64,000 nucleotides of DNA from Anthonomus grandis grandis (GCF_022605725.1 NC_065556.1:29371140-29435139); one strand, 5' to 3'. Shown: positions 22,119 to 34,489, counted from the stretch's first letter. Notes: generated by a model not told the origin, from the sequence alone. A program made the numbers and translations.

Positions 22119-22670
22119 ATTTTTATGAACTAATTGGAATATTCTTAAAAGGGATCTGGGCAAAGAAAGGGCGCTTCTTGCCCAAAAATTTTATACCAAA
22201 ACGTTTTTTGTACCTCAAGAACCTTTTGACTTAGAGGCATTTTTGTCGATCAAGGTCCTAGAGTTCCCAAATTTGATTTCCATTTTTGAAATATAAATGT
22301 TGTATTAAAATCTTCATTATTTTGAAGACATTTTTGGGTATAACTCCGGACTAACTTGGAATATTTCCATTATTTTTTACACTAATATTAAGGAGTCCCT
22401 GAAGATGGATTTGAGGGCAAAAACGTGGTTATAACTAAACGATTGTGGTAATCAAGGAGGTTTAAGTAAGGACATATTTTTGCTCAGCAATTATTGACTA
22501 TTAAGAACATTTTTACGCAATAATTAGAATATTTTTCGAAGGGTTATGGTCAAAGAAACCCCGTTTCTTACTGAAAATTTTCATACCACAACGTCTTTTG
22601 TACCTCAAAAACCCTTTGAGTTAGAGACATTTCTGTCGATCAAGATGTCCTGAGTTTGAGGTTATTGGAT
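22119..22670. repeat. Diverged tandem duplication, spacing about 383 bp
   Basis: The stretch 22119-22290 and the stretch 22502-22670 share blocks in order: TTTTGTACCTCAA, CCTTTTGA or CCCTTTGA with the following TTAGAG, and TCTGTCGATCAAG-like text. No coding content. A third, weaker unit may lie between them. Confidence 0.6.
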
Positions 22671-23399
22671 ATAAATCCCTATACCAACTGTTTTATTTAT
22701 CAAGAGTATCTTTGGGCTGTTCCTCGTTGTTAGTGCCTGGAATAATACAAATATTTCTCGAATTTGTTTCATAATACAATTAATTTGTTCCTTTCGGATA
22801 GGTAAAATAATTCTCCAAGAAAATCTACTTCTAAACTCAATAAGTCACATAAATAATTATTTCTTAAATATGACAATCCATCTCAGAACCAAGAATCACT
22901 CACTCGTCTAAAAGTCTCATATCTTGATAACTTATTGGGCAATTTTCATGATATAAAAAGAAATTTATTCCCTACAAATGGCATGAAGAAATTGGGCCAA
23001 TCCAGGAAAAAAATACCACAAGTATGCTCCTTTTATGGAATACCTATTTTGTGTCTGATGGTGAAACACTCTCATTTGCATTTAAATTGTACCTGGAATT
23101 AATTAGAAACCCAACCTAACTATAAAAGCATCTTTTTTTTAGGACCGTTTCCTCACTTTTTAGTGTCGAAGCTAGACCCTATTTTTCCATACTTCGGAAA
23201 ATTCACTACTTCGGTATCGATATACTGTTCTCGTTAAAATTAAGCCTTTGTCTATCATAACTTTAGGTGGCCATTTTTTAGAAAAGTTGCCAAACTAGAT
23301 CTCTTTCACCCAAAGGTTGCACGTTACCATATATATGTATATAAAACCATTTAAGAGAGTTTATTATTAAGAATTGCCTGGCGATTTAACTCGACAAGC
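22671..23399. other. No recognised gene
   Basis: AT-rich sequence downstream of nemo. It could be intergenic or distal 3' untranslated sequence; no feature decides this. Confidence 0.4.
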
Positions 23400-24387
23400 C
23401 TCTGGTCACACAAAGATGGTTTGATAACAATTGTAGAAAAATGAACAAATAATATTTTTAAGGCACGACTATATATATCATAATTGAATTTTTAAGCCAG
23501 ATCATCATCGTCAGTCTCATAAAATCTAAACTTACTTTGTTTACTATCTAATCTACTACAAGGCAGTGATATCTGTACACATTTATCTACACTCTCGTTA
23601 TAACCTCTTAAAAATTAAGCATCACCAATTTTTTAGATCTAAATTATGGATTAGTGCAGGAAGGTTTAAAAAAAATATGTCAGGCCCAGTGGAATTAATA
23701 AAAATCCTTCCTAGAGTAATTCATAATACGAGCATTATTATTATTATTATTATTATTATTACACATAATGTAGATGCTTTAGGCGCCTTTTTTACAATTT
23801 TTTGATTTTTTTTCCATTTTCTAATAATAAACATTGACGCGACATCGTGACGACCTCAAAAATTATATCCGTTGCTTACATATCTAACATGGAGGGGGAC
23901 AACTATTATGAGCTTCACTAAATATTACACATTTAGAGGGAGGTGAGGTGGAGTTGGTGAGTATCACTAGCTCGGTACTATAAAACTAATTCATTTTCGA
24001 CCAAGTCACTTTATAACCTCAAGACAATAAAAATTAATTAGAAAGTGAGCGAGTAAAATATACACAAAACGACACAAACACACTAATTAATTAAAAAAAA
24101 AAAAAAAGTTGCAGCGCGCGATTGTCTCTTTCTTGTCCATTGCATTGCATAGAATCCCTGAATAAAAAAAATATTTGGTGTTTTCTCTATGTACTACTAT
24201 TACTATTATAATTTACAATAGACCACACACGTCAAGCCGAATCTTGATTCCTGGTAATCTCCGATAGCAACGTGGTCAAGTAGGAAACGTGTATTAACAA
24301 AAAATAGAGAGATTTATATAAAGGCGTGTCGGAGTGGTGATGGGGGTGACGTTGGCGTTATCTTTTGGCATTCTTGTCACCCCTTGG
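23400..24387 (-). other. nmo: Probable nemo 3' untranslated region
   Basis: Sequence immediately after the nemo stop (24388-24390 on the minus strand) must be 3' untranslated at least in part. I cannot place the poly(A) site: minus-strand AATAAA hexamers exist but none is clearly preferred. An (ATT)n microsatellite lies at about 23736-23761 and an A-rich run near 24090. Confidence 0.5.
23736..23761. repeat. (ATT)n microsatellite
   Basis: About eight ATT units in a row. Confidence 0.9.
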
Positions 24388-24442
24388 TCAGTCCCACTGG
24401 TGGGGCGAGGGGGGCAGTTCCGAAGGATGCGCCACCGTCGAA
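24388..24442 (-). CDS. nmo: nemo (Nemo-like kinase), terminal coding exon
   Basis: This exon encodes the last 18 residues, SSTVAHPSELPPSPHQWD (first Ser completed from the previous exon), then TGA. It follows a clear acceptor (TGTTTGTTGCAG). The peptide is the invariant C terminus of insect Nemo, normally ending WE; here the last residue is D. Only one base (T) completes the codon split after AG of the preceding exon, which fits phase 2. The exon lies 11.1 kb from its neighbour and would be missed by a gene finder without homology. A reader of the preceding exon alone would see a false stop after SFAR. Confidence 0.95.
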
Positions 24443-25388
24443 CTGCAACAAACAGAAATAAATATTTCGGATTTTAACGAAAAAAAAAACACTCAAATTG
24501 CATGCGTCAATGAGTTTATTTTGTTGCTGTTAGTTAAATTGTGTATTATAAGAGGTAATTTGGTGAGCATATAATTAAAACTAATGTTGCATTTTTAATT
24601 TAAGAGAAACTTAGTTGCTAGACTTTGTTCACCAAAAATTATAGTTAGACTCAATATCTACAAAGTTAGTATTTAAATAACGTGCATCCCAGACATCACA
24701 CATCTTCCATCCTCAGTTGAAATGTTTGTGAATGGACACATTAATTTTAGGAGGAATCCAATGGACCTAATGAATTTTGTCCAATTGAATGTAATTGACC
24801 TTCCAGAAGATGCTTGGAAAAGTATAAGTAATTTAAGTCCAGTGAACAGATTTTTTTGAGAAACCATTTCACTATTTTTATACATAAACATAAATATAAG
24901 TGTTCATCTCTGGTCGAAAAATCGATGCCATATTAAAATGCCATAATTAAAAAACAAAGAGAAGCTATTGAAGCAAATAAAAATTAAATGTTATTGAACC
25001 GGTTTTTTTTAATAGGTACAATTATCGTCCTAATTATCCGAAATTTGCGAGGAATAGATTCTTTTTATCAGACTCCTCATGTAAGTAGAACGAATTTATT
25101 TGCTTATGTATTTATTTTCGACATAATTTTAAAGTTTATTTTATGAATAAAATTGCCTGTAGTAGCAACATGTCCAATAAATTTGTATACTAATACTAGG
25201 AAAAACCTGATGAACATTATACATTATAAGACAAAACACATACATATATATTATTTACAATCCATTTTGTAAATGCTGGAAAACCTAATGTAATTTCCGT
25301 CCTATTTTTTATAGATAAAAATTTAAAACCCCTCATACACATAACCAAACTAATATGATTTATATATTATATTATTTATTTATATATA

Positions 25389-26066
25389 CAGGGTGTTCGA
25401 AAAATCGACGGATGTATTTCAATGGGTGATTCCTTGTAATAAAATATGAGAAAAAGGTTCTATAAACATGGGTCCGGAAATGCACAGTTTTCAAGATACA
25501 GGGTGATACATTTTTTTAAAATATTATTTTTTTATTAATTTAAACAAAAATATTTACTCTGAAATTTGGCAGTATTGCTTGTTTTATTAAGAGGCTAATT
25601 TAGCCCTAATTAGATTAAAATTATAAGGTCCAGCAGCGTCCCGGGGGACATTATTAGCCAATATTATTGGCAAAAAAATGTACGCTACTGCTTTTTTTTA
25701 AACTTTAATATTTGTTGTTTGATTAGGTATTTACAAAAACAACTTTTTTGCCTCTTTATTTTTTTCATATCTCACTTATAAGAAATACTGTTTTATTGCA
25801 TGCCATTGGACAAAATTGGTTTATTAATTTTTGGTAACAGGTGCCTTGGAAAACAAAATATCATTTCTGCATGGAGGTTTAATATTGACAAGTGTCAGTT
25901 CTAGAAAAATAATTAATATTATTAAAAAAATTAATATAAAAAAAAATATCACCCTGTATCTTGAAAACTGCGCATTACCCGACCCATGGTTATAAAAACT
26001 TTTTCTAATATTTTTTTATAAGAAATCTCCCATTGAAATATCTGCGTTTATTTTTCAAACACCTTG
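25389..26066. mobile_element. TA-flanked element with long inverted termini (678 bp), in nemo intron
   Basis: Starts CAGGGTGTTCGAAAAATCGA after TA and ends with the complement of CAAGGTGTTTGAAAAATAAA before TA. The arms match over about 140 bp, including an internal GATACAGGGTGATA block on both sides. The interior has no transposase frame. The TA target and CAGGGTG end fit the Tc1/mariner superfamily, so this is likely a non-autonomous derivative. Confidence 0.85.
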
Positions 26067-26379
26067 TATCTATATTATCATATTATATTGAGATTATGTT
26101 GACATCGAAGGAATTACAATTTGAAGCTTACACGACAAAAACGCTGAAAGTCGATGCAAAACACAGCAAAAACGTTGTAGGTGCTTTTGGGCGGTTGCTA
26201 ATATAGACACTTTCCAAGGTGTCTCTAAGAAGAATTCTCTTATACCAGAGGTTTCAAACATTTTATATAAAAGAACTGATTTTACCATAAAAACAATCGA
26301 AAATTGACCCTTTTTCCCCAACTATCGCTTTAAAAACAGAATACCTTCTCTTCGAATTAACATTTGATAACTACTGGAC

Positions 26380-27180
26380 TCTCTGCTAATTTTCTTGAAA
26401 TAAAAATTCATATTACTTAACGTTTGACATGCGCTGATTTTCAAATTTTAATTTTTCCAGAGGTCCTAAATATTTGAAAGTGTTCGATTTGCTTGGGTAA
26501 AAAATTCTTAATTTGTCCTCTCTACTTTTTCGAAATAAAACATTAAATTTTGGCAAAAAAAAGTTTCAGTACCGCTGGTTTTCACAATAGCATTCGAAAG
26601 TTGAGCTTTTTAGACCACCTTATTCTTTTGTTACCGTTTAAATAAATTTTAAATTTAAATTTTTCCAGAGGTACCAAAAATGTTTTTTGGTAAAAAAATA
26701 CTAACGTTTCTGTGGTCCCAAATCGTCTAGAAACTTTTAAGTGCCATTGATTTTTCTAAAAAAAAATCCAAATATTTCAATTTTAAATTCCCAAATGTTT
26801 AAAGACCGCTGGTTTCTTTTTAAATCAAATTTAAACGCCTGTCCCCGTTTTTCAAATTTTCAAAAATTCAAATTTTTAAAAAACTTTTTAGTACTTCTGA
26901 TTTTTTCATCGAAATTTTAAAGTTGGCCTCCCTTGACCACCGCCATCTTTTATTAAATTAAAAAAAAAAAAAATATTCCAATTTTTAACTTTTCCAGAGG
27001 TTCCAAAAATTTAAGTCTTCGATTTTCTGTAATGTTCAGCGTTTCAGAAAAAGAATACAAAAAAAAAAAACATTTTAGAGGTCCCAAATTGTTTAGAAAC
27101 TTTTGAGTATCACTGGTTTTCTTGGAAGCAAATTCAAATTTTACACAAATTAATTCCAGGAGTTCCAAACATTTTAAAGA
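26380..27180. repeat. Decayed repeat field with recurring TTTCCAGAGGTnCCAAA phrase
   Basis: Phrases such as TTTTTCCAGAGGTACCAAAA, CTTTTCCAGAGGTTCCAAAA and TAGAGGTCCCAAATTGTTTA recur near 26454, 26662, 26712, 26990, 27077 and 27154. Spacing is irregular. It looks like an eroded minisatellite or several overlapping old repeats. Confidence 0.5.
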
Positions 27181-27198
27181 TACTCCGGAGAAACAAAA

Positions 27199-28345
27199 TT
27201 TCAAGTTTTGAAAAAATGTTGTCTATATGAATTTTATCGCAAAGTTTTTAATAATGAGTTCAATATCAAATTTGGATATCCGCGCAGTGATACCTGCAGT
27301 ATTTGCTATAAATATACTGCAGAAAAAACAGCATTATTGAAGATTAAAAACGACACAACCACGTCAGAAATTGATGCGAAAATTCTTCAAGAACTCAAAA
27401 AAAAAGGAAATAGAACATGAACGTAAAAAAATGATCGTAAAAAAGAAGGAAGAAAGAAAAGTATGAAGAGTAAAGAGTTCGAAGCAATAGCGATGAATTT
27501 CCGAAAAAAACCTCCCTATACCAAACATTACAACCAACGATGTATATTATAAACGACAACTTACTTTCTGTTCGTTTAATATTCACGTGCTGTCTACTGC
27601 CGACTCCTATTTTTATTGTTACCCCGAAAATATCGCAGCTAAGGGATCAGAGGAATATTTTGCGACTCATGTGGAGGTCAAAATAAAAACTATAATCTTT
27701 TTAAATTCATTCATTCATTACGTAGTTATTTCCACACGAAGACTTGACAGCATAAAAATGATTTTCCCAATAAGAGGCCATTCTTATTTGGAGTGTGACA
27801 TGAATATAGGACTCATTAACCAGCGGACCAGAGCTAAAACTGTTGAAGATTGGTTGGACGAATTTAGGAGAGCCCGCACAAAACCTAGCCCATTTAAAGT
27901 CATAGAAGTAGATCAGTCCTTAATTCGCCAATGGACTCAATTTCTTTCGCCAAGTTTTAAAACAAAGTGTGTGAAGCCATTCATCCTCAATATATTTCAT
28001 TTAGAACAAACTACAATGGACCCTTCGAAACTTCTGTGATTCGTAGCATCGCTATTGTCCCAACTGATGATATAGCAGGAACCTAAGAATTTTTTTTGCC
28101 CGACAGAAGTTATACAGGTAATAAATTTATGTTTATACCTACTAGCTTTTCTTGATTACTTTTTTTTTTCAGATTTGTTGCCAATTAGTCTGGAAAAGTG
28201 GAAAGACTTGCAACAACTGAAGCAGTTTTGTGGTGACGCTGCCAAACATTTTTTCCAGAGACTTACTCACAAGGCAACAAGTAAAGGATTAAGAGTTGAG
28301 AAGCAAATAGAACGAAAAACTGTAGACAAAAAGTAAAAGCTGCGC
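27199..28345 (+). pseudogene. Transposon-type gene of uncertain superfamily, antisense in nemo intron
   Basis: Three blocks in order match a gene type repeated widely in insect genomes. The first is FYRKVFNNEFNIKFGYPRSD then TCSICYKY, a Cys pair after a conserved PRSDTC. The second, across frame changes, is NITTNDVYYKRQLTF and HVLSTADSYFYCYPENIAAK. The third is FPIRGHSYLECDMNIGLINQ with KPSPFKVIEV, followed after an acceptor (TTTTTTCAG near 28170) by LLPISLEKWKDLQQLKQFC. The segment that normally holds the first acidic residues seems deleted between the second and third blocks. I believe it is transposon-derived; function and superfamily are not certain. Confidence 0.6.
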
Positions 28346-28729
28346 TAAGAAGAAAATAAAATAGAAGAGATAGTTCCTATTTTTATGACGTAAATTTCTT
28401 ACTATTAATGTTTATTTGTATTTACCTTGGTGTAGTAATAGTTCGTAGTATTATCTACTTGACTTGTGGTGGTCAAAAAAATTTATTTTTGACTTCCATC
28501 ATTTTTGTTATTTTTTTAATGACATACAACGTTTTTGTCATTTTTTGTGTGTACTTTCGATCAAATGATAGAAAATAAAAAAAATTGAAAAAACATAACA
28601 GTCTAAGAATAATTTTGTCGTTTTCAATGATAAACGGTAACCCGTTGAAGAACATTTTGATTTAAAATTTGAATTATATAATTTCAAATTTACTCTTTAA
28701 ACTTTAAAATTCGTTTTCTGGCAAATGAC

Positions 28730-28942
28730 CTTCATTGTTTTGCCGTGTCATCGGACTTAAATCCCTTTGAAAATTCATGGGAACAGGTCAAAATACTAGT
28801 AAGAGCTCATCAGGATAATCCTGGAGAAACACTCAACTTATTCAAGAATGGGAACCCTAGGAGGATATTGATAATTTAATAAGAAGAATACTAATACATA
28901 TAAAAGCTTGCATAAAAGCTAGAGGAGTAGTATTTGTTGTTT
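28730..28942 (+). pseudogene. Tc1-type transposase C-terminal remnant
   Basis: SSDLNPFENSWEQVK matches the SPDLNPIEnlW block with the catalytic Glu, and a later frame gives EDIDNLIRRIL and HIKACIKARGVV, the end of Tc1-type proteins. The N-terminal two-thirds are absent and no termini are seen nearby. Confidence 0.75.
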
Positions 28943-30600
28943 TTTTTATTATTAATTTTTTAAAAGTAGAAATTACTATAAAATTTGAGGTAATTCCATA
29001 TAAATGTGCCTTTGTGCATATAAACAACATTAACGCAGGCAAGGATTGGTACAATATTATACTTCAGTTTACCAAAGTTTTTTTAATTAGTTGTATTATT
29101 TCTCGTATCTAAAAATAATAAAAAAATTCAGTGGGTACTTCAGTTGGAATAATTGTTGATAAAAGCGTTAGATTTGAAACATATTTAGAGTCTGATTAGT
29201 ATTTAGGTTATTAAAAAAGCTTTATGCCTTTTGTGCAAGTTGCAAGTTTAATTAATTTCGATGAATAACCTTTAACTTATTAAACCCTTGCATTAACAAA
29301 TTATTCGTCCAGTACACAATTTTTTTCAATACTCCTTTGGTCGTCTATTTTATGACATTTGTATCATCAAATCCATTGGATTTTCTAAAGAAATTAATGA
29401 ATGCCCTTTTCAACTTCGGATGTCCATTTGTGCTGTCTAGGCATGGGTAGTAGTAACGATATTAAGAGAACATTCATTTTTTTATTGTACGATATATCGT
29501 TGCTACGAGTGACTAAGAACAAAATAATAAAATAATAATAAAAGAAAATAAAAAAGTGAACTAACCTAACGGCAAGTCACGCAGCACAGAGAAAGATGAC
29601 GGGTGATAACAGAATTTCTAGGGTCTTCTTAAAGGGCGCGCACGTTACTTTTTCTTTCCTGTATAACAACCATCATCTTACTTTTTTTAATAAACCTACC
29701 GAAGATCTCACTTCATCCTAATTTTGTTACATTACATAGGTGGCTCTAAAAGACCTGAAGAATTTTTATAGAACTGAGACAAAGCTTGTAATGTAACAAA
29801 ATTTAAAAAAAAGTGAAAACTAGCTGTGTTAATACAAAACAAAAAAAAAAGTTGCATAAATTAATTGTTTCCTGTAATCATAAGCGTCATGAGTACAACA
29901 AACAACCATGTAAATTAATGTTTATAAAACTGACTTCCATGCATATTCAAAGAACATCATAAGTTTTTTCAAATAGATCTCAACTACAATTATTGAAACT
30001 TATTTATTCTCTGATAAAGCACTTGAAACCTATTGAAACAACCGTGTTGTGAAGTTACAAACTACTCTACGTCTACGAAAAAAAATCAAATCTACTTTAT
30101 AATATTATAGGAGAAAACAAAACGCACGCGCCAGCATGGAAATCACTTGTTTTTTACGCACTAATTAAAAAAATAAATAAATAAATAAATGTGTTTTAAG
30201 TGAAAACTAAAAAACAAAAAAAAAAGTACCCTGTTATCTTCCGATGTACGTTTACTAAAAAACCATCTATTCTAAGGAGAAATATAATAATTATTAATAT
30301 GAGTGAGTTTTGCAGTACGAGTTTTATGAAACGTGATATTGCTACAATTGATTTTAAGATATGCCTCTAAATAAGATAAAATCACAAAACTGTTTATAAC
30401 CCTACTGCAAAAAATTGCACACCAACCATAACACAAACAATTGAATTTAAATATTTTGGTTCTAATATGGTTGGAACCTTTGGTGTGACACTCAAATCAC
30501 AAAACGGATTTACCACTAACCAAAACTCTTTATTTTATTCATATGAACTACATGTACGTCTTATTGCAATTGTTTAATTAAGATTAAGTTGAAGGAGCCG
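28943..30600. other. AT-rich nemo intron sequence without a recognisable gene
   Basis: Contains an (AAAT)n-like run near 30168-30190 and A-rich tracts. A short minus-strand frame at 28857-29054 is antisense to the Tc1 remnant and not a gene. Confidence 0.5.
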
Positions 30601-30632
30601 GACTTTTCGTTGGTTTTCATTTTATCTTAAGT

Positions 30633-30707
30633 GAAGGAACTCTTGTTTCTGTCGATGTATCTTCTTTGTTCCCCAACATTCGTGTACTAGAAACTTTGGA
30701 ACTGATC
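30633..30707 (+). pseudogene. Penelope-like reverse-transcriptase fragment
   Basis: GTLVSVDVSSLFPNIRVLET then LELI is the RT palm block of Penelope-like elements (DVsSLFpNIP...leli); the Asp in SVDVSSLF is the catalytic one. Only about 25 residues remain before a stop. A Penelope GIY-YIG fragment on the same strand lies at 34990, so both may derive from one copy torn apart by later insertions, or from two copies. Confidence 0.65.
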
Positions 30708-30783
30708 TGAAGTTTTGGAAAGCAATGGTTTTGATAATTAACAGAGCTTGTTATTTAATAAGGTATTGGATAGACCGTTGTGA

Positions 30784-31000
30784 TTGGAGTCTTCATTATC
30801 GTACTATTATGCAGCTGTACAATCAATTAGTCAGTACAGTTCAATATTTTGGTACAACTCAGCTGGTTCAGATAAAGCCATATTAGCCCAAAAAAGGGTA
30901 ATAAGATGCATGCTAGGACTGAAAAACACCGAATCTTGTAGATCACACTTTCAAAGACTTAAAATATTGACATTTTGAAAATTTTCATGATAGCAAGAAA
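30784..31000 (+). pseudogene. LINE fragment: region after the reverse transcriptase
   Basis: YYAAVQSISQYSSIFWYNSA then AILAQKRVIRCMLGL and ESCRSHFQRLKILTF match the conserved segment C-terminal to the RT of Jockey-like LINEs (aYvqSilrYgi.fWG, QKraiR, SCr..F+.L.ILTl). The frame then stops. The 5' part is absent. Confidence 0.75.
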
Positions 31001-31516
31001 TCATTTTACGTCCTCTCAAAAAAAAGTCAGATGTCTATTATATAGATGATTATTTTTCTAATTTTTGTACTATTTTTATTAGTATTCTGTAGTTAAAGTT
31101 GATTCGTAGGGTTTCTTTAGGGTTCTACTTACATTTGGTTTATTATTTTTATCTATAGTATTTAGCTTTTAAGTAATTAATCTTGTTCGAGAGCCCCATT
31201 TTGGCCCCAATTTAGGTTATATTATTGTAAATCCCTGTAGTTCTAATTTTCTAGAATTTGTATACTTGCTTGCTTTGACTGTCAGTATTCTCCTAAAATT
31301 ATTGGTCTCTTTCGGCAAAAACAATGAAGATAATTCCAAATATTTCGAAACTGTTCCATCGGGTTTTAAGAAGGACGCGCTTCGTGACAATTCATTCGGT
31401 TTTTTTAATTGTTTAGTCAGTTTTTACTTTGGAAACAATTAAACGACAGTCAAGGCGAGTTAGGTTAGTGTTTTTGACGTTGACAATAAAAGTGTGTTCC
31501 CGAATTTCATTACAAT

Positions 31517-31529
31517 TGGTGTCAGAAGT
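31517..31529 (+). promoter_or_regulatory. Retrotransposon primer-binding site
   Basis: TGGTGTCAGAAGT lies 2 nt after the LTR end TTACA, the usual place and a common form for insect gypsy-type elements primed by a cellular tRNA. The exact tRNA is not identified. Confidence 0.75.
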
Positions 31530-31558
31530 AAAGGATATTTGGAAGCTCATTTTAGTGG

Positions 31559-32400
31559 ATGCCTTTAACAAGCAGTCAGGCCAAGATGGAGACCGAGAAA
31601 TTGATGGAGCTGCTATTAAGGAAGTTTGACGAGCAAAAAGTAGAACAAGAAGAACGAGAGCGTAGGCAGAGGAAAGAACAAGAAGAACGAGACCGTAAAC
31701 AGAGGGAAGAACAAGAAGAGCGAGACAAGAAACAGGAAGATTTACTTAAGACAATTAAATCTGACCTGAAGAAAGAAAATGAAGACCTGATTCGAACCAT
31801 GAAAGATGACTTACTGAATTTAAAAGATAATCTTAAAAAGGAGCAGGAGGAACGAGACAGAAAACAAGAGGAACGAGTTTTACAACTTAAAGAAGATCTG
31901 GAGAAGAATCAGAAACAATTAATGACTAACTAACCTAATGGGACAAGTACAAAAAAAGATCCAAGAACTTGAGATGAAAGTAAAACGGACCCCTCTTTAT
32001 CCCGATCCGATGGAATGCAAACAATGATGAAAGTAAAGCCACCAAAATTCGACGGCAAAGAAGCATGGAGTACCTATTTGAATCAATTTGAGGCCGCTAC
32101 TAGGGGAAATCGCTGGGATAACGAAGAAAAGGCAATCAATCTTAAGCTAAGCCTTAGAGCAGAAGCTACAGAAATATTAAGAATGGTGCCATCATCTGAG
32201 GATCAGCGCAATTTCGACGTACTGATGCGTACCTTAGAGATGAGATACGGTGAAGCCCATCTACAGCAAGTGTACCAGGATCAATTGAAATCTAGAAGAC
32301 AACAACCCGAGGAAAGACTCCAATCAGAACTCCGGAAAGTGATCTCGAAGATCGCCTAAAGAAAATTATTAGCGAGGAAACCTAAAAGATCATTGCAATG
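31559..32400 (+). pseudogene. gag-like region of the gypsy-type element
   Basis: 31559-31933 encodes a strongly charged coiled coil built on repeats of EQEERDRKQ-like units. After a stop at 31931, the frame at 32015-32359 encodes VKPPKFDGKEAWSTYLNQFE and EKAINLKLSLRAEATEIL, the retrotransposon gag capsid-type domain. A partial zinc knuckle (HCNEEGHLKRQCP) follows near 32390-32430. Several stops break it. Confidence 0.85.
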
Positions 32401-32537
32401 AGGAGGGGCACCTTAAACGTCAATGCCCCAAGCCTTTAAGAGATCCAAGGAACGAGGAAAACTTCAACTTCAAGCTGGCTGGGTGCTACCAAGCCCCACG
32501 TATAAGACTAAAGCGGCTGCCATATGCTGGAGAGAGC

Positions 32538-32785
32538 TTGGTAGTACCGGGAAAAGTATGCGGCCGTGAATGTGAGATGGTAGTGGATCCAGGATCAAGT
32601 CATACTATCGTAAAGCCGAACATCGTAGCACACTGTAGGCTTTCAGCACCACCCAATTTATTCTGGAGTCTGCAAATGGAAAAAGGATCCCGATTCTTGG
32701 ATTGCATGAAGCTACAGTCACCATTGGCTTAACAACATTCCAACAGCCAGTATTAGTGGCAGAAATCATGATCTGGCAGAAATCT
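32538..32785 (+). pseudogene. Aspartic-protease-like fragment of the gypsy-type element
   Basis: The frame encodes VPGKVCGRECEMVVDPGSSH then TIVKPNIV, the protease active-site region, with VDPGSS in place of the usual VDTGSS or VDSGAS form. A few more residues match before the sequence becomes unrelated. The change next to the active-site Asp and the truncation indicate loss of function. Confidence 0.75.
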
Positions 32786-32790
32786 GATTG

Positions 32791-34489
32791 TAAAAATCTA
32801 AAATTCTTTGGCGTATGTCGCTGGAATAGGCCTTGAAGAACTCACTTGCACACTGGTGTGTCAAAGACTGCCTGTAAAATACATCTTTTATAAAAAGTTC
32901 CAAGCATTTCTTATTGTCTGAAACAAGATAAGGTTGAAATTTTGTTGAAAAATTTTTTATTTACTTATAAATATGCTTATTGATTGGATGTACAAAAATA
33001 AAATATAAATTTAAAACATTGGAAAAATTTTAAATTTTTAAAAGTTCCAACTTTTATGGCCAATACTGTATTGTAAACTTCTGCTTTAATTATTCGACAA
33101 TTGTGATGTTTCCATTGAAACTGATGACAAATAAACTTTATTATTATTATTATTATTATAACTGAGAAATATTTATTTAATTTATTGCTTTTTTCCCTTT
33201 TTGGCAGAGCTCTTTATGAAACCTCTTGAGTTAAATGCAAAAAGTACATTCCGATATTTTCCATGAGTTTGCTTAAGATGATGCATTTGACAAAACCTAA
33301 TGCAATATTAATAATTTTGTAGAACAACTTAATAACTATTTTACATCCATTAAATGTACCTTCGAACGAGAAAAAATAACCAACTTCCATCCCTAGATAC
33401 TTTTCTTGTCATCAAAAGTAATAATCGGTTCGAATTAGATTTTATAAAAAAAAAGACAAATTCTTTTCGATACATAACTAGTTACCATTGTTTTCAACAT
33501 AAAATGGCTAGTATGCATTTTTTTGGTCTCATTTCTTTCAACAGATTTAATAAAGAAAAGGTAACAGTTAAGACGATTGGTAGGATTAATGGAGGATTAT
33601 TGACAAGCTAATTACTCAATTTTGTTCATACATTTTTGCTATATTTTTATCTAGTTAAATAAAATCAATTTTTTAATGATTTTAAGGCAATGAATGCATT
33701 TTTATTACATTTCTAGAATTTTTGTTTGCGCAATAATTTATAATTATTTTTTGGCAATAAATATAAATAATTTTTTTTTCAGGTAAAATTCCAGTAAAAT
33801 AATTTTTTGAAAATTTCAAATTTTCAAAATCAATGGAGGTAAAATAAAAAATCTTTTCGTGGTTCTCAGGCACTGGGTGAATTTTTATTATATAGAAATT
33901 TCCAGATATTTAGAATATTTTATTAATTTTGTTCTCAATTACTTCAAGTTGCAGTAAGATTTTGTAGGACTTTTTATATTATTTCAAAAAAATGTCGGTC
34001 GAATCGTAATTTATAATAATTTCCAAAAGTTTTTTTAAGGCATTTTTATTTTCTGGGAAAAAATCATAATTTTCTTAGGAATTTCGATCAATTTTTTTTT
34101 AAGCTTTTTGGTCATTGTAATTTAAAAATATATACGATTAAATAAAATAAATTTTTTAATAATTTTCTGGAAGTTTTTATTTTATTTTGCAGGATTTCTT
34201 ATAACATTTAAAATGTTTGATTCATTATTTTTTAGTTATTTCAAGTTGCAGCACATTTAAATGTCAACAGTTGTCTTTTAATTTATCGAAGTGTTATTAA
34301 AAAAAAAATTTAAGAAATTCAAAAGTGTAACCACAGTACTAAAAAGAACAACAAGGGGTGTCAATTTTTTTCGGTTTTCTATGAATGCCTATAATTTTAA
34401 AAGTACTTAAGATAGATGTTTTTTGAATCTGTGAGCACCTGGTCTATTGCCCGTTTTCGGCTTATCTGTATACATATAGTACAGCATAT
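32791..34489. other. AT-rich nemo intron sequence without a recognisable gene
   Basis: An (ATT)n run occurs at about 33140-33160. A Tc1-like terminal motif (complement of CAGTATTGGCCATAAAAGTT) ends at 33068 before TA, without a visible partner. Frames at 33354-33611 and 33682-33873 show no motif. Confidence 0.5.

Larger units (their letters stand above)
31190..32790 (+). mobile_element. Ty3/gypsy-type LTR retrotransposon, 5' portion only
   Basis: A probable 5' LTR (start uncertain, perhaps near 31200) ends TTACA at 31514. It is followed by a primer-binding site and by gag- and protease-like coding sequence. No RT, RNase H, integrase or 3' LTR is found before 32800, so the copy is truncated. 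It lies in the 11-kb nemo intron, antisense to the gene. Confidence 0.75.

Noticed and set aside
24365..24574. Plus-strand 69-codon frame over the nemo terminal exon
   Set aside because: It is the antisense shadow of the nemo last exon, whose splice phase and conserved peptide are decisive.
33044..33068. Complete Tc1-like element ending at 33068
   Set aside because: Only one terminal motif (complement of CAGTATTGGCC) is present; no matching left end or transposase was found at a fitting distance.
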